Counted from the first letter of the stretch, positions 1 to 9,648 are shown. The stretch is DNA of 64,000 bases from Thermosporothrix hazakensis (GCF_003253565.1 NZ_QKUF01000024.1:26761-90760), one strand, 5' to 3'. Made by a program: numbers and translations. Notes: generated by a model from the letters alone, not told the origin.

Positions 1-3000
1 GCAGAGGAGGGGACAGATATTGCCGAACGGCTGACACGCCCGGTCCCTACTGTTCCCCTACCTCCACAACCAGGGCCATTCACAACCGAGTATCAGACCA
101 CACCATGCGATGTTGTTGAGGAACCGCCCCGGATGCCCGGTGGTGAGGTAACATTGGATGAACACGCCGCGACCCCTCTTCCTCCCGGTAGAGGGCAGCC
201 AACGCCGCACGCCTTTCCACCGCTATCCCTCGGGCAAAAAACGCTGTTTCCTGGTTCCCATCCAGCGATGCAAGCGCCGCCACAGCAGACCGGAAACCCA
301 CCGCCCGGCCAGAAAAAATCTCAATTTATTGCATATACAGGACCACTTCGGGCCCGCCAGCTTCCGGGCGTCAGGAAACCCGCGACGCAACAGCCCCAAA
401 CGGGCAAGAAAAAAAAATGGGTACGTCTTGTACTCACCTGTTTGCTGCTCCTTGCCATGCTGATTATCTTTATTGATGGCATTCTGGTAGGCATCGCATA
501 TTTTCAGCCAAAGAAAGAGACAGCCTCGGGCTCCTCCGTTCCTGTGCTCTCCCTTTCGTCCAGTAAGGCAGAATACGGGCAACAACTTACTATTTCGGTA
601 CAAAACTTTAAGCCACAGACCCGCGTGTATTTAAGCCGCGACCTGCATGAGCCCATCAAGACCGATACCGGAAAGTCCGTTGTAAAAGTAGGAGATGACG
701 GAAAAGCAGAAGCCAGAATCACGATTGATCGAGGCTGGAAGCCCGGCCTCCATGCGATTCAGGCTGAAGATATTATCTCGCGCTTTACAGCCAGCGCCGC
801 CCTGCGTATCGCCGAAGGTTCGGCGCAACCGGCCATTTTCCAGCTCAGTACGCGCACGCTGGATATGGGCCTCGCCTATGAAGGTGCGAACACCATTCAA
901 ATGCTGACCCTCTCTAACGGAGGCAATGGTAACATTACCTGGACGGTCAGTAGTGACCAACCCTGGCTTCAGGCAACGCCCAACCAGGGAAGTTTTAGCA
1001 GCTCTCAGGTCATTGCGGTCGGCGTTCAACGCGCTCACCTTGCCCCGGGCAAGTATACGGGTACCCTGAAATTTACCTCGAATGTTGGCCTCCCGCAGAC
1101 GGTTGCGGTCAGCATGGAAGTACAGGCATTGCCCACCAATCCAGGCGCGGTCCTTCAGGCAACACCTGTTGTGATGGACTATAACGCGTTCGATGGTAAC
1201 GCCGACCCCAAACCCCAAACGATGGTAATCAGCAACCCGGGTACAGAGCCGTTGTACTGGAAACTGAACAGCATCATTTCTATTAAAACCCTGCATAGCG
1301 ATGTTATCAAGGAACTGCACGACCGGGATGATAATTGGCTTCGCCTGGACCAAACCTCCGGCACGATTCCACCACAGGGGAGCGCAAATATTCCGGTCAC
1401 CGTTAATAGCAAGAATCTTGTTCCGGGAACATACCTGAGCACGCTTGTCTTCAGCGTTAATGAGGGCCAGAACGCCTATAACAGCCCGCAGAGCATTAGC
1501 ATCGCTCTGACCATCCAACCACGTTGTGGGATTACAGCCGGGATCGGTCAGCTCTCGTTTGTAACAGTCGCCGGACAGGGTAATCCAAGCAACCAATCAA
1601 TCACGTTGAGCCCTGTAGGAAGCTGCCAGGAAGCGATTGACTGGAACGCGACGGCCTCGACCAACTGGGTCACGATTGCACCGGCAAAGGGACAGATCAA
1701 AGATGCAGCTAACCCGGCAACCCCGGCAATCAGCATCACAGCCAATACCTTTTCACCCGGAACCTATTATTCCAGCATTATCATTCGCACCCCACAGAGC
1801 ACCCTGACCATCGCAATCAGCTTGCGGGTGCAAGCGGTGCTGACACCCAATTCACCCATTATGCGAGCATCACCGCTCAATGTGAACTTCGCCGTCAATC
1901 AGGGGCAGCCAGCGCCTCCGGGGCAGACCGTCACGATTACCAATACGGGCAAGAGTCCTTTAATCTGGGATGCCAGCGTTGATAATCAGGTATCCTGGCT
2001 CAGTGCCTCACCGCTCAAAGGCTCGATCCCGGCAGGTCAGACCGGGCAGCTTCTCCTGAGCGTGGATCCGAGCGATCTCACTCCCGGCACCTATGTCGGG
2101 CAGATCGTGCTGCACGGCAAAGATACGCATGATAAAGAGGCAGGCGGGAATCCGCAAACCATCACAGTTAATTTCACAATCTCGCCGCCCTGTTCTATGG
2201 CACAGCCATCGCAGAGCACTATTGCATTTAGCGCCATCCAGGGCTCTGCCAACCCGGCCAGCCGCGTGATTACCTTCACCGCGACCGGAAACTGTAGCTG
2301 GCCCCTTCAGTGGCAGGCCACAGTGAGCAGCGATGCACCCTGGCTCAAGGTCACCTCCACCGATAGCTCGCTGAACGGTACGGGGACCACTGCGAGTGTC
2401 AACGTTCAACCGGACATCACAGGCCTGACGCCCGGCAACTATACTGCGCAGGTGACACTCACCGCACAGGATCAGGACCGACAGACGGCAAAGGGGAGCC
2501 CGCAAACGTTCCAGGTCTCGCTTACAGTGCTTCAGCCCTGTACTCTACAGTTCAGTGCGACCGAGTTCGCGTTCACGCAGCATCAAGGGCAGGCAGTTGA
2601 TGCACAGATCCTCACACTCAGAGAAACCGGAGCCTGTGCCTATCCAATTACCTGGACCGCAAAATCCGATAGCGACTGGCTCTCTGTCACCGATAGCGGG
2701 CAGGATAGCGGGAATGGCAGTGGTATCACCATCGGCATCAAATCGACCAGTCTGGCCCCCGGGAGCTATAAGGGCAATATCACGATTAGCGCTACAGGGA
2801 ACGGAGGCGCGACCGTTCAGGGTGGACAGAGTATTCCGGTCACGTTAACTGTGGTTGGGAGCACCGTCAGCGGAGTTGTTGTAGCCTGTCAGGACGGCAA
2901 TTGCACCAAGAGCAGCCCACTGGCAGGAGCGACCGTTACCCTTTCCGGTAATGGCGGGAACTACAATGCGACCGCCGATAGCAACGGGAACTTCATTCTC

Positions 3001-3135
3001 AACGGGGTCGCTAACGGCTCGTATACCCTGACGGCAAACGGCACACAGGATAACAAACGGTATGCGGTCAGCATGAACCTCACTGTTTCCGGGGATACAT
3101 CATCGGTCAGCTTGAAAGCCGTGGCTTCTGGCTAA
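1..3135 (+). CDS. Membrane-anchored BACON-repeat surface protein (5' partial)
   Basis: The reading frame is open from base 1, so the true start probably lies upstream; the first in-frame ATG is at 133. Counting from that Met, a proline-rich cytoplasmic part is followed by one membrane span (about residues 96-123) and a membrane-proximal beta domain. Then come six BACON-like repeats, each with a W-L/V core (for example PWLQATP, NWLRLDQ, SWLSASP) and an LxPGxYxG strand. The C-terminus has a carboxypeptidase-regulatory-like beta-sandwich (GATVTLSG and DSNGNFILNGV motifs). BACON domains are thought to bind glycans or proteins outside the cell. The same architecture recurs in the gene at 4553. I infer an external adhesion or matrix role; the ligand is unknown. 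Confidence 0.8.
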   Translation, partial: AEEGTDIAERLTRPVPTVPLPPQPGPFTTEYQTTPCDVVEEPPRMPGGEVTLDEHAATPLPPGRGQPTPHAFPPLSLGQKTLFPGSHPAMQAPPQQTGNPPPGQKKSQFIAYTGPLRARQLPGVRKPATQQPQTGKKKKWVRLVLTCLLLLAMLIIFIDGILVGIAYFQPKKETASGSSVPVLSLSSSKAEYGQQLTISVQNFKPQTRVYLSRDLHEPIKTDTGKSVVKVGDDGKAEARITIDRGWKPGLHAIQAEDIISRFTASAALRIAEGSAQPAIFQLSTRTLDMGLAYEGANTIQMLTLSNGGNGNITWTVSSDQPWLQATPNQGSFSSSQVIAVGVQRAHLAPGKYTGTLKFTSNVGLPQTVAVSMEVQALPTNPGAVLQATPVVMDYNAFDGNADPKPQTMVISNPGTEPLYWKLNSIISIKTLHSDVIKELHDRDDNWLRLDQTSGTIPPQGSANIPVTVNSKNLVPGTYLSTLVFSVNEGQNAYNSPQSISIALTIQPRCGITAGIGQLSFVTVAGQGNPSNQSITLSPVGSCQEAIDWNATASTNWVTIAPAKGQIKDAANPATPAISITANTFSPGTYYSSIIIRTPQSTLTIAISLRVQAVLTPNSPIMRASPLNVNFAVNQGQPAPPGQTVTITNTGKSPLIWDASVDNQVSWLSASPLKGSIPAGQTGQLLLSVDPSDLTPGTYVGQIVLHGKDTHDKEAGGNPQTITVNFTISPPCSMAQPSQSTIAFSAIQGSANPASRVITFTATGNCSWPLQWQATVSSDAPWLKVTSTDSSLNGTGTTASVNVQPDITGLTPGNYTAQVTLTAQDQDRQTAKGSPQTFQVSLTVLQPCTLQFSATEFAFTQHQGQAVDAQILTLRETGACAYPITWTAKSDSDWLSVTDSGQDSGNGSGITIGIKSTSLAPGSYKGNITISATGNGGATVQGGQSIPVTLTVVGSTVSGVVVACQDGNCTKSSPLAGATVTLSGNGGNYNATADSNGNFILNGVANGSYTLTANGTQDNKRYAVSMNLTVSGDTSSVSLKAVASG

Positions 3136-3165
3136 AGCAGACAAACCCTGTTTCCTCCTCTGACA

Positions 3166-3206
3166 GCAAAGAGAGTCGCTCAGGACAGGGCGACTCTCTT
3201 TGCTTC
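3166..3206 (+). terminator. Rho-independent terminator, probably bidirectional
   Basis: A perfect 14-bp inverted repeat, GCAAAGAGAGTCGC (3166-3179) and its complement (3190-3203), with a 10-nt loop. It lies between the convergent ends of the BACON gene and the proline-rich gene. Confidence 0.85.
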
Positions 3207-3215
3207 TACAGCTTC

Positions 3216-4175
3216 CTAGCGATTATTTCCAATAAACGAATAGATATATGTTAGATTCACAATGACAATAAAGGCACATACGAATAAAAACAGAGATCCG
3301 AGGAACCATGTGGCAGGCACTCCGAGAGCCAGTGCGAGAATCAGAGCGAGAAATGCCACCAGAATAACGCCAAGCGAGACCAACCCGAGAGCAAAACGCC
3401 TGTCCTTCGTCTGTAGACGAGGAACCGAAGTCGCCGCATATCCCTGCCATGCAGGCTGCTGCGGAGATGGGCCATACGCGGGCATCTGTGGCTGACTGTT
3501 CCCTCTCGCTTCTGGTGGATAAGAAGGTCGCTGGCGTTCCTCATGGACAGGCTGTCTGGACTGGCTCTCTGGCGGCATAGGAGGCTTTCCCGGTTCCTGT
3601 GTCGGCGGGCGAGAGACTGGCGACTTCGATTGCGGCTCAACCGACCGCTTCTCCGCTTCCTGTGTCGGCGGGCGGGAGACTGGCGGCTTCGATTGCGGCT
3701 CAACCGACCGCTTCTCCGCTTCCTGTGTCGGCGGGCGAGAGACTGGCGACTTCGATTGCGGCTCAACCGGCTGGCGAGTGCTCACGCTTACCCTGGGAAT
3801 CGGCTTCCGCTCAGGAGGAGCGGGTTTCTGCCTGTCAGCCTTCTGTTCCGCTTCGGGCTGCTTCCCCTTTTCGCTCGACTCGTGAGATGGTTGCTTGATT
3901 TCGTGCTGTGGCGTGGCTGCTTTGCTCTCTTGCGCCGATTGTTGCACCGGAGGCGTTAGAGAGACATTCACCTGCACTTGCTTCGACTGCTGCGATACCT
4001 GCGGACGTTGAGGGACAGACCTTGCAGGCTTTGCGACTCCTTCATTACGTCCAGGACGCTGAGGAATTGGATTGCGGTCCAGTTTCTGAGGAGTGGCTTG
4101 CACCTCATCAGTACGCCCTGCATTTGCCTCGGTCGCCAGTCCCTTTTCTTCACCTGTGGGATCAGTATAGAGCAT
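3216..4175 (-). CDS. Proline/glutamine-rich protein with two C-terminal membrane spans
   Basis: 319 residues. I do not recognise a family. Residues 1 to about 240 are low-complexity, rich in Pro, Gln, Ser, Lys and Glu. They include three near-identical 21-residue units (EPQSKxPVSRPPTQE core). The last 70 residues form two membrane helices, beginning near FALGLVSLG and ending near IYSFIGNN. The ATG is preceded by a GAAGGAAAGG purine stretch. It lies convergent to one BACON protein and divergent from the other, so an envelope role with them is possible but unproven. The disordered region probably lies in the cytoplasm. Confidence 0.6.
   Translation of the reverse strand: MLYTDPTGEEKGLATEANAGRTDEVQATPQKLDRNPIPQRPGRNEGVAKPARSVPQRPQVSQQSKQVQVNVSLTPPVQQSAQESKAATPQHEIKQPSHESSEKGKQPEAEQKADRQKPAPPERKPIPRVSVSTRQPVEPQSKSPVSRPPTQEAEKRSVEPQSKPPVSRPPTQEAEKRSVEPQSKSPVSRPPTQEPGKPPMPPESQSRQPVHEERQRPSYPPEARGNSQPQMPAYGPSPQQPAWQGYAATSVPRLQTKDRRFALGLVSLGVILVAFLALILALALGVPATWFLGSLFLFVCAFIVIVNLTYIYSFIGNNR
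3598..3769. repeat. 63-bp coding tandem repeat, 2.7 copies
   Basis: Units start at 3598, 3661 and 3724. The first two are full length and the third diverges after about 46 bp. The unit is a multiple of three and encodes 21 residues in the proline-rich protein, so it is a coding repeat and not a CRISPR array. Confidence 0.9.
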
Positions 4176-4552
4176 ACGAACCTTTCCTTCATGTGCTGTT
4201 TTCTTAAAAAAGAGAGAGTTCCAGGAACAGCTTGTACTTTTAATAATATCTGTTCATGCCTATATGTCAATACGAGTAATGACAGCGCAGATACAAAACT
4301 CTCGAATTCAGGATACTATAGGACTTATGGGTTCTCTATTCTCAAGCTCTATGATAGAATAAGCAATAACACATTTTCATACAGCAATACACAAAAAGAA
4401 ACAAAGGCCGGTGCAGACCATTTGAGTGGAAGGGGCGAACGGCGTTTATTTCACTGGAAGCCTGAAACCGAGAAGCACAGGAAGGGTTGCGCAAGCTTCA
4501 CCTTCAGGCATTGCGCACCACAGGTCAGATAAGCAAATATGGATACACAGGT
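4176..4552. other. Divergent intergenic region, AT-rich
   Basis: About 375 bp between two divergent genes. It is more AT-rich than its surroundings and must hold both promoters. I could not assign a convincing -35/-10 pair, and I see no RNA gene or terminator. Confidence 0.4.
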
Positions 4553-6574
4553 ATGCGAAAACACAGCCATTCCGTCAATCGCCCTTCAATACCGCCGCCA
4601 TCAACACGAAGAGCCGGTCATTATTCGGGACTCCATCCTGAAGATCATCCATATCAATCAGGACTCATAAAAGCCTATATACCAGAAAAATCGGCGCCTC
4701 AGGCAGAGCCAGAAACAATCAATCTGCCTCCGGCCCCACAGCGTATACAATATGCTGCCCGCCCTCAGGACACGGTTCGCGTTGTTCCACGTCCTCACCA
4801 GAGGAGGCGTCGCAACATCGTGTTTCTCCTGATAGCCGGCCTTTGCTTGCTTCTCATCATCACTGCAACGTTACTGCTTTTTCTTCCGATCGGTCGCCCA
4901 TCCACTACCGCAAGCCAGCAGTCACTTACAGCCGTACCCGATCAGTTGCGCATTCATGATCTTTTCACCCTTACAGGTCGAGGATTTGGGCCAGAGCACT
5001 GGATTGATTTTACCTATGACGCAAATCAGAAAATCCTTGCCAGTAACGGGCATGATCTGCGTGCCAGAACCGACAAGCAGGGCAACTTTACCGTACAGAT
5101 TCAGGTGCCTGAGCACTGGAAAGTGGGCTCACATAGTATTCATGCCACCGACTACACCCTGCGAACCGCAGCAAACGTCCAGATCACCATTCTGGCCGCT
5201 GCTCAGGGAGAACCACATCTGCAACTGACCACCGAAACGCTGAATTTTACAGCCCATCCAACCACACCAACCGAAAGCCAAACTCTCACTCTGAGCAACA
5301 ACGGAGGAGGCTCGGTACACTGGCAAGCAAACAGCGATCAAAGCTGGCTCAGTATCTCGCCAAATAGCGGGAGCTTCTCAGGGCGAAGCGCCGTTCAAGT
5401 GACGGTGAACCGAGGCGGCCTTGCTCCGGGAACCTACTCGGGACAGCTCACCTTCCGCCAAAAAGAGGGTGACACCGAGGAGGTGGTCAAAGTGACGCTG
5501 AAAGTCGAACAAGCCCAGAAAGAGGAGCTCAACGTCTCGCCCTCTGTGCTCTCCTTCGTCGTGACCACAACGGCCACCAGCTCAACACAGCGCCTGACAC
5601 TGCGAAACGCCGGCACAAATGCTATCCACTGGTCAGCAAAGGCAAAAACAGGAGATGGGAACGACTGGCTCAACATCTCACCGCCTGAAGGACAGGTTAC
5701 CGCGAACAGTTCTATCCAGCTTGAGGTACAGGTTCAGGCCACACAGCTTCCTATCGGCTCTTATCAGGGTACCATCCAATTCACAAACGGGACTGCGGTT
5801 GCCGTCAATCTCTCCGTCATTGCAGCCGGAAACCTGGTCGTTTCACCGCCATCGCTCACCCTCAGCACAACAGCCGGACAACAGACAACAGGAGCATCCT
5901 TCACCCTTCAGAACAGCGGAGACGAACATATTCAATGGCAGGGAACAGCAAGCACCGAGGACGGCGCGGACTGGCTCTCGCTTGAACCTGCCCAGGGCTC
6001 ACTGAGCGCTGATGAGCAAGCCACCATTATGGTGCATGCCAACGTTAGCTCGCTCGCAGCCGGAACCTATCAGGGAGTCATCACGCTCCAAAGTGCCGAA
6101 CAGACAAAACAGCTCACTGTGACGCTCAATATCACTCGTCCGGCCACACCGGAGCTGACCGTCCAGCCTGGAAACCTGCGCTTTATCACACAGGAAGGAA
6201 GCAACGCGGACGCACAAAGCATCACACTGACGAACAGTGGCGCAAGCCCACTTCACTGGCAGAGCACACTTGAGGGAACGGGCGCGTATCTATTCAGCAT
6301 TGATACCGCCGAAGGAAGCCTGCCCGCAGGGAAAAGTGTCACGATCACCGTCAGTTCTCATGTGTCACCAGCAAAGCCTGGAACCTACACGGCAACCCTG
6401 GTTCTTCAGAATACTGAGGATCCTGCCATGAAGCAAACAGTCACGCTAACCATGATCGTCAACCCAGAACCAACACCGGCTCAGGGAACCCAGAGCAGCA
6501 AGACCCTGGAAGAATCGTCAAAGCAGCCTCAACCACTTCCAACCAGTACAACAACGCCTTCGACATCTTCATAG
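4553..6574 (+). CDS. Membrane-anchored BACON-repeat protein
   Basis: About 673 residues from ATG 4553. A TTG at 4487 in frame would add 22 residues, but its purine stretch directly abuts the codon, so the start is uncertain. Order: basic, proline-containing cytoplasmic part; one membrane helix (NIVFLLIAGLC to LLLFLPIG); a membrane-proximal domain resembling that of the protein at 1-3135 (both have a W-KxGxHxIxAxD strand); four BACON-like repeats (SWLSISP, DWLNISP, DWLSLEP and a degenerate fourth); and a Ser/Thr/Pro/Gln-rich tail. It appears to be a paralogue of the first gene without the C-terminal regulatory-like domain. I infer an exported, membrane-tethered protein. Confidence 0.75.
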   Translation: MRKHSHSVNRPSIPPPSTRRAGHYSGLHPEDHPYQSGLIKAYIPEKSAPQAEPETINLPPAPQRIQYAARPQDTVRVVPRPHQRRRRNIVFLLIAGLCLLLIITATLLLFLPIGRPSTTASQQSLTAVPDQLRIHDLFTLTGRGFGPEHWIDFTYDANQKILASNGHDLRARTDKQGNFTVQIQVPEHWKVGSHSIHATDYTLRTAANVQITILAAAQGEPHLQLTTETLNFTAHPTTPTESQTLTLSNNGGGSVHWQANSDQSWLSISPNSGSFSGRSAVQVTVNRGGLAPGTYSGQLTFRQKEGDTEEVVKVTLKVEQAQKEELNVSPSVLSFVVTTTATSSTQRLTLRNAGTNAIHWSAKAKTGDGNDWLNISPPEGQVTANSSIQLEVQVQATQLPIGSYQGTIQFTNGTAVAVNLSVIAAGNLVVSPPSLTLSTTAGQQTTGASFTLQNSGDEHIQWQGTASTEDGADWLSLEPAQGSLSADEQATIMVHANVSSLAAGTYQGVITLQSAEQTKQLTVTLNITRPATPELTVQPGNLRFITQEGSNADAQSITLTNSGASPLHWQSTLEGTGAYLFSIDTAEGSLPAGKSVTITVSSHVSPAKPGTYTATLVLQNTEDPAMKQTVTLTMIVNPEPTPAQGTQSSKTLEESSKQPQPLPTSTTTPSTSS

Positions 6575-6702
6575 GCTTGCTCGTCCAGCGGATCCCATTG
6601 CATCAAAAGGCAGGGGCTCGCTGTTCATCGGGCGCCACACAGTTTCGCAACGAAAAAGAAACAAGTGGCTTCCCAGGCGTCTTCCGGGCCTGCACACTTT
6701 GG

Positions 6703-6731
6703 TTGACGCTCCTGAGTGTCTGTGCTATATT
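6703..6731 (+). promoter_or_regulatory. Sigma-70-type promoter for the ferredoxin-like gene
   Basis: TTGACG (6703-6708), a 17-bp spacer and TATATT (6726-6731). It lies about 80 bp before the GTG start at 6813 and is the best housekeeping-type promoter match I saw in the window. Confidence 0.7.
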
Positions 6732-6812
6732 CTGACCAGAAATGGCGGGTGCTGATGCGCCTCCTCATTTTATTTTGAACCACTGGCAACCAACAAAACG
6801 GAGGAGAGATTC

Positions 6813-7118
6813 GTGCCAACAATCACCTATGTGCGCGAGAACGTGCAGGTACAGGTTGAGCCGGGCGATTCTGTACGCTACCCTGCATTGGAAAACGATG
6901 TGCCCATTTATTGCGGTATCACCAAACTGGCAAACTGCCACGGCAATGGCGTCTGTGGTACCGACAGAGTAGCAGTATCGCCAAAAGAGAACACCAACGA
7001 GCTCACCTTCATGGAAAAGTTCTGGCTGAGCAAAGACCTCAAAAAGAACCCCAATATGCGCCTTGCCTGTCAGGTGAAGGTCTTCGGGGATGTTCAGGTA
7101 GAAACACAGTGCAAATAA
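6813..7118 (+). CDS. 2Fe-2S ferredoxin-like protein with a replaced ligand
   Basis: 101 residues. The GTG start has a GAGGAG site 6 nt upstream. The fold resembles small plant-type 2Fe-2S ferredoxins: an N-terminal beta strand pair, a cluster loop NCHGNGVCGTD, and a late LACQVKVFGDV segment. The usual ligand pattern is C-x5-C-x2-C plus a late Cys. Here C42, C48 and C86 are in place but the third position is Asp51 (GAC codon). An extra Cys34 sits eight residues before C42, and C100 is near the end. It is monocistronic, with its own promoter and terminator. The electron partner is unknown. Confidence 0.7.
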   Translation: MPTITYVRENVQVQVEPGDSVRYPALENDVPIYCGITKLANCHGNGVCGTDRVAVSPKENTNELTFMEKFWLSKDLKKNPNMRLACQVKVFGDVQVETQCK

Positions 7119-7146
7119 GCCTATTTGCGTATCGAACTGGTGACAA

Positions 7147-7192
7147 AAAACCCGCCCCTTTCCTTGTAGAGTGAAAGAGGCGGGTTTTCTTC
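7147..7192. terminator. Bidirectional rho-independent terminator
   Basis: AAAACCCGCC (7147-7156) pairs with GGCGGGTTTT (7179-7188). A T-rich tail follows on the plus strand and an A-run precedes on the other side, so it can serve both convergent genes. Confidence 0.85.
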
Positions 7193-7202
7193 TTTTATGC
7201 CA

Positions 7203-8297
7203 TCACTTGACCGCAAAATAAATTCTCCAGGCTAATTTTCCTTCCCAATATATTTCGATATGCCCAGCGAGCGGAGTCAAAAACTTGAGCGGCAATTTCA
7301 GCTTGGTCAGGTCACTTTTACTTGACTTTGCCTGAATGTCTTCCTCGTACTCTTTATACGGTTGTCCATTCGTAAATATTTTAACGGATATCGTAGATGG
7401 GTTCTTCTGCTGCACGACATTGGCAACCAGATAAAACTCAGTATTGGGCAAGAAGACCGTATTCGGGAAAAATGGTTCTCCGTTTTCGTCCACCTTTGCC
7501 GCCAGCAACGCCAGTGTCACCGCATCTTTGGCGGGACCCGCCTCTTTTGGCTTGGGATTGCCAATGGTTGCTGTCGGTGAGAGTTGAAGCGCAGGCGGGG
7601 CCGAAATGCCGATAAAGCGCTGAAACGCATCCAGTTTCCCACTTGCCTTCGCGTAATAGCTCACCCCTCCGCACAACAAAAGCGCCACAATCAACACACT
7701 CAACACACCGCTAATAATGCGATAGCGCGGGATTAACGGGCGCGGCTTGGTATACATCGGCGGGATATAGACCGAGCCTTCCTGTTCAGGCAGCGCAGGA
7801 AGCATCTCCTCGACCCGCTGCATTGGCATCATCAACGTGGATGTACTCCCGGCGGGCTGCATCTGATCTTGCGCAGGGACTGGCAGCAACGACACAGGCA
7901 CCTGTCCATCCTGCCCTTGAGGTACGGCGTTCCAGTCTTGTTGCTCCTGTATGCCACTCCAATTCTCCTGGGAAGAGAAGGGAATCTGTGGCGGAGGAAA
8001 GGCATCTTGAGACGGGAATTGCATCTGTGGGGGAAACTGGGCGCTTGTATCCTGATCCGCGGCTGGTCCTACTGGCGATCCCCCAAAGGAGAGCTGCGGC
8101 ACTTGTTCCCAGGGATATGCATCGTTTTGTTGTACAGGAGAGACTGGAAAGGCCGTGTTTCCAGGTGAGGCCGATACCGGACTGACCATTCCCCACTGAT
8201 TGCCCTGATTTCCCCCCGATAACGGCGAAGGTGCCCCACAATGGGGACATGGCATGCCATTCGCATCGCGCACGTTTTTGCAGTTTGGACAGAACAT
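7203..8297 (-). CDS. Zinc-ribbon, single-span membrane protein
   Basis: 364 residues. The N-terminus has a CPNC-x11-CPHC zinc ribbon (residues 3-20). About 170 residues rich in Pro, Gln, Ser and Phe follow, then one membrane helix (ISGVLSVLIVALLLCGGVSYY) and a roughly 140-residue external domain rich in beta strands. The layout (cytoplasmic zinc ribbon, linker, one span, extracytoplasmic domain) is common in monoderm proteins of unknown function. GAGGTAGG lies about 9 nt before the ATG. No catalytic motif is visible. Confidence 0.65.
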   Translation of the reverse strand: MFCPNCKNVRDANGMPCPHCGAPSPLSGGNQGNQWGMVSPVSASPGNTAFPVSPVQQNDAYPWEQVPQLSFGGSPVGPAADQDTSAQFPPQMQFPSQDAFPPPQIPFSSQENWSGIQEQQDWNAVPQGQDGQVPVSLLPVPAQDQMQPAGSTSTLMMPMQRVEEMLPALPEQEGSVYIPPMYTKPRPLIPRYRIISGVLSVLIVALLLCGGVSYYAKASGKLDAFQRFIGISAPPALQLSPTATIGNPKPKEAGPAKDAVTLALLAAKVDENGEPFFPNTVFLPNTEFYLVANVVQQKNPSTISVKIFTNGQPYKEYEEDIQAKSSKSDLTKLKLPLKFLTPLAGHIEIYWEGKLAWRIYFAVK

Positions 8298-8537
8298 TAG
8301 CTTCGCCTACCTCATAAAAAAAATACAATCTTCACAACCATAAACAAAACTAACATTGAAAGGGCCGTTTATCAAGTAATAGAGACCAGCATAGGGCAAA
8401 ATGGCTACACCTCTTTCCGGCTCTCTACATATAATTCTGTATCATTACGGCACACGACAATCCACTTGCAGGGAGTGCAGACCACATGATACATTGTTGA
8501 GAGAGCATTTCACGGGAAACGTAGAAAAACCGCATCA

Positions 8538-8813
8538 ATGGATCAGAGCTTACCAATGAAAGAGTCCCAGGAAGCATATTACCATCGTCAGGCGGTTGAG
8601 CGTCTGGCACAGCATATCCCTTTTGAGGTCAACAAGGCCGCAAAATCCGAGCAGATCGAAATGCTGCGCGGCCTCGTACTCCGCTATGGTGGAACCATGA
8701 ATCCTGCCCTTTTTGGCTTTGAGGCCCGCTGCGAACTTGAACGTCTCGGTTTATGGCATCGTATAGGAAACGCATATGAGCAAGAAGACAATAGTGATAA
8801 CTGGGTGTTCTAG
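8538..8813 (+). CDS. Small uncharacterised protein upstream of an SDR gene
   Basis: 91 residues with a mixed, soluble-looking composition (HIPFEVNKAAKSEQIEMLRG and ARCELERLGLWHRIG segments suggest helices). No family recognised. It overlaps the next gene by 38 bases in another frame, which suggests translational coupling if real. No strong ribosome site precedes the ATG at 8538. An alternative internal Met is at 8556. Confidence 0.5.
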   Translation: MDQSLPMKESQEAYYHRQAVERLAQHIPFEVNKAAKSEQIEMLRGLVLRYGGTMNPALFGFEARCELERLGLWHRIGNAYEQEDNSDNWVF

Positions 8814-9648
8814 TGGTTTTGGCAGAGCAACCGCTATCACCCTGGCCCGTCGGGGTTGGCATGTTTTCGCCACTATCCGCAAACAAAGTGATAAAGAAAG
8901 CCTGCTTGAAGAAGCCCTGGGTTATGGCTGTCAGCAGAACCTGACACCCCTTTTCTGTGATATCAGCGACGCGCAACAAATACAGCAACTTGCACAACAG
9001 GTGAAGGAAGCACTTCAGCAAGCACATGGCACCGATGATATTCCGCCACTCGATGCCTTATTGAATAATGCAGGCACAGCCTATGCAGCCCCCCTCGAAT
9101 TATTACCTATCGACGATTTTCATGCACAACTTGATCTGAATGTTACAGCCCATCTGGCAGTCACACAGGCACTGCTTCCAATGATCAAGGCCGCCCGAGG
9201 GACGATTATTTTTGTGAGCAGTATTTCCGGGCTCTTTGTCGGCCCGATTACCTCCGCTTACTCGGTCAGCAAGTATGCTATCGAGGCGCTAGGAGACGGT
9301 CTACGCCTTGAGCTGGCTCCCTTTGGCGTGCGCGTCTCATTGATTGAGCCCGCATCCAGCCCTACCAATATCTGGAACACCAGCATGCAACGCTCTCAAT
9401 GGCTCAATGAACATAGAAACGGGCCCTATAAGCCGCTACTCACCTTTATGGAAAAAATGGCCCTCGATTCCAGCAAAAAGGGCTTTCCCATTCGCGTCTT
9501 TACTGATACCGTGATTCGCATTCTGGAAAGCTCCAGACCAAAGGCCCGCTATGTTATCCCACGAAGCGCACTGGCAATTGTGACGCTGCGCCGCGTCTTA
9601 CCGGATACACTCTGGGATTCGCTGGTCCGAAAAGTATTACGCTGGTAG
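8776..9648 (+). CDS. Short-chain dehydrogenase/reductase
   Basis: 290 residues. Classical SDR oxidoreductase using NAD(P)H. It has the nucleotide-binding TGCSSGFG motif (residues 9-16), an NNAG motif, the catalytic Ser in SSISG and the YSVSK motif. The IEPASS segment after the active site matches the retinol-dehydrogenase-like, NADP-preferring group. AGGA lies about 8 nt before the ATG. The substrate cannot be told from sequence. It follows the small gene at 8538 and has no visible terminator after it. Confidence 0.88.
   Translation: MSKKTIVITGCSSGFGRATAITLARRGWHVFATIRKQSDKESLLEEALGYGCQQNLTPLFCDISDAQQIQQLAQQVKEALQQAHGTDDIPPLDALLNNAGTAYAAPLELLPIDDFHAQLDLNVTAHLAVTQALLPMIKAARGTIIFVSSISGLFVGPITSAYSVSKYAIEALGDGLRLELAPFGVRVSLIEPASSPTNIWNTSMQRSQWLNEHRNGPYKPLLTFMEKMALDSSKKGFPIRVFTDTVIRILESSRPKARYVIPRSALAIVTLRRVLPDTLWDSLVRKVLRW

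Noticed and set aside
631..1596. A 321-residue minus-strand open frame inside the first BACON gene
   Set aside because: Antisense shadow with no recognisable motif; the plus-strand frame has clear repeats.
3598..3769. Regular 63-bp repeats resembling a CRISPR array
   Set aside because: Contiguous, without spacers, in frame, and encoding 21-residue protein repeats.
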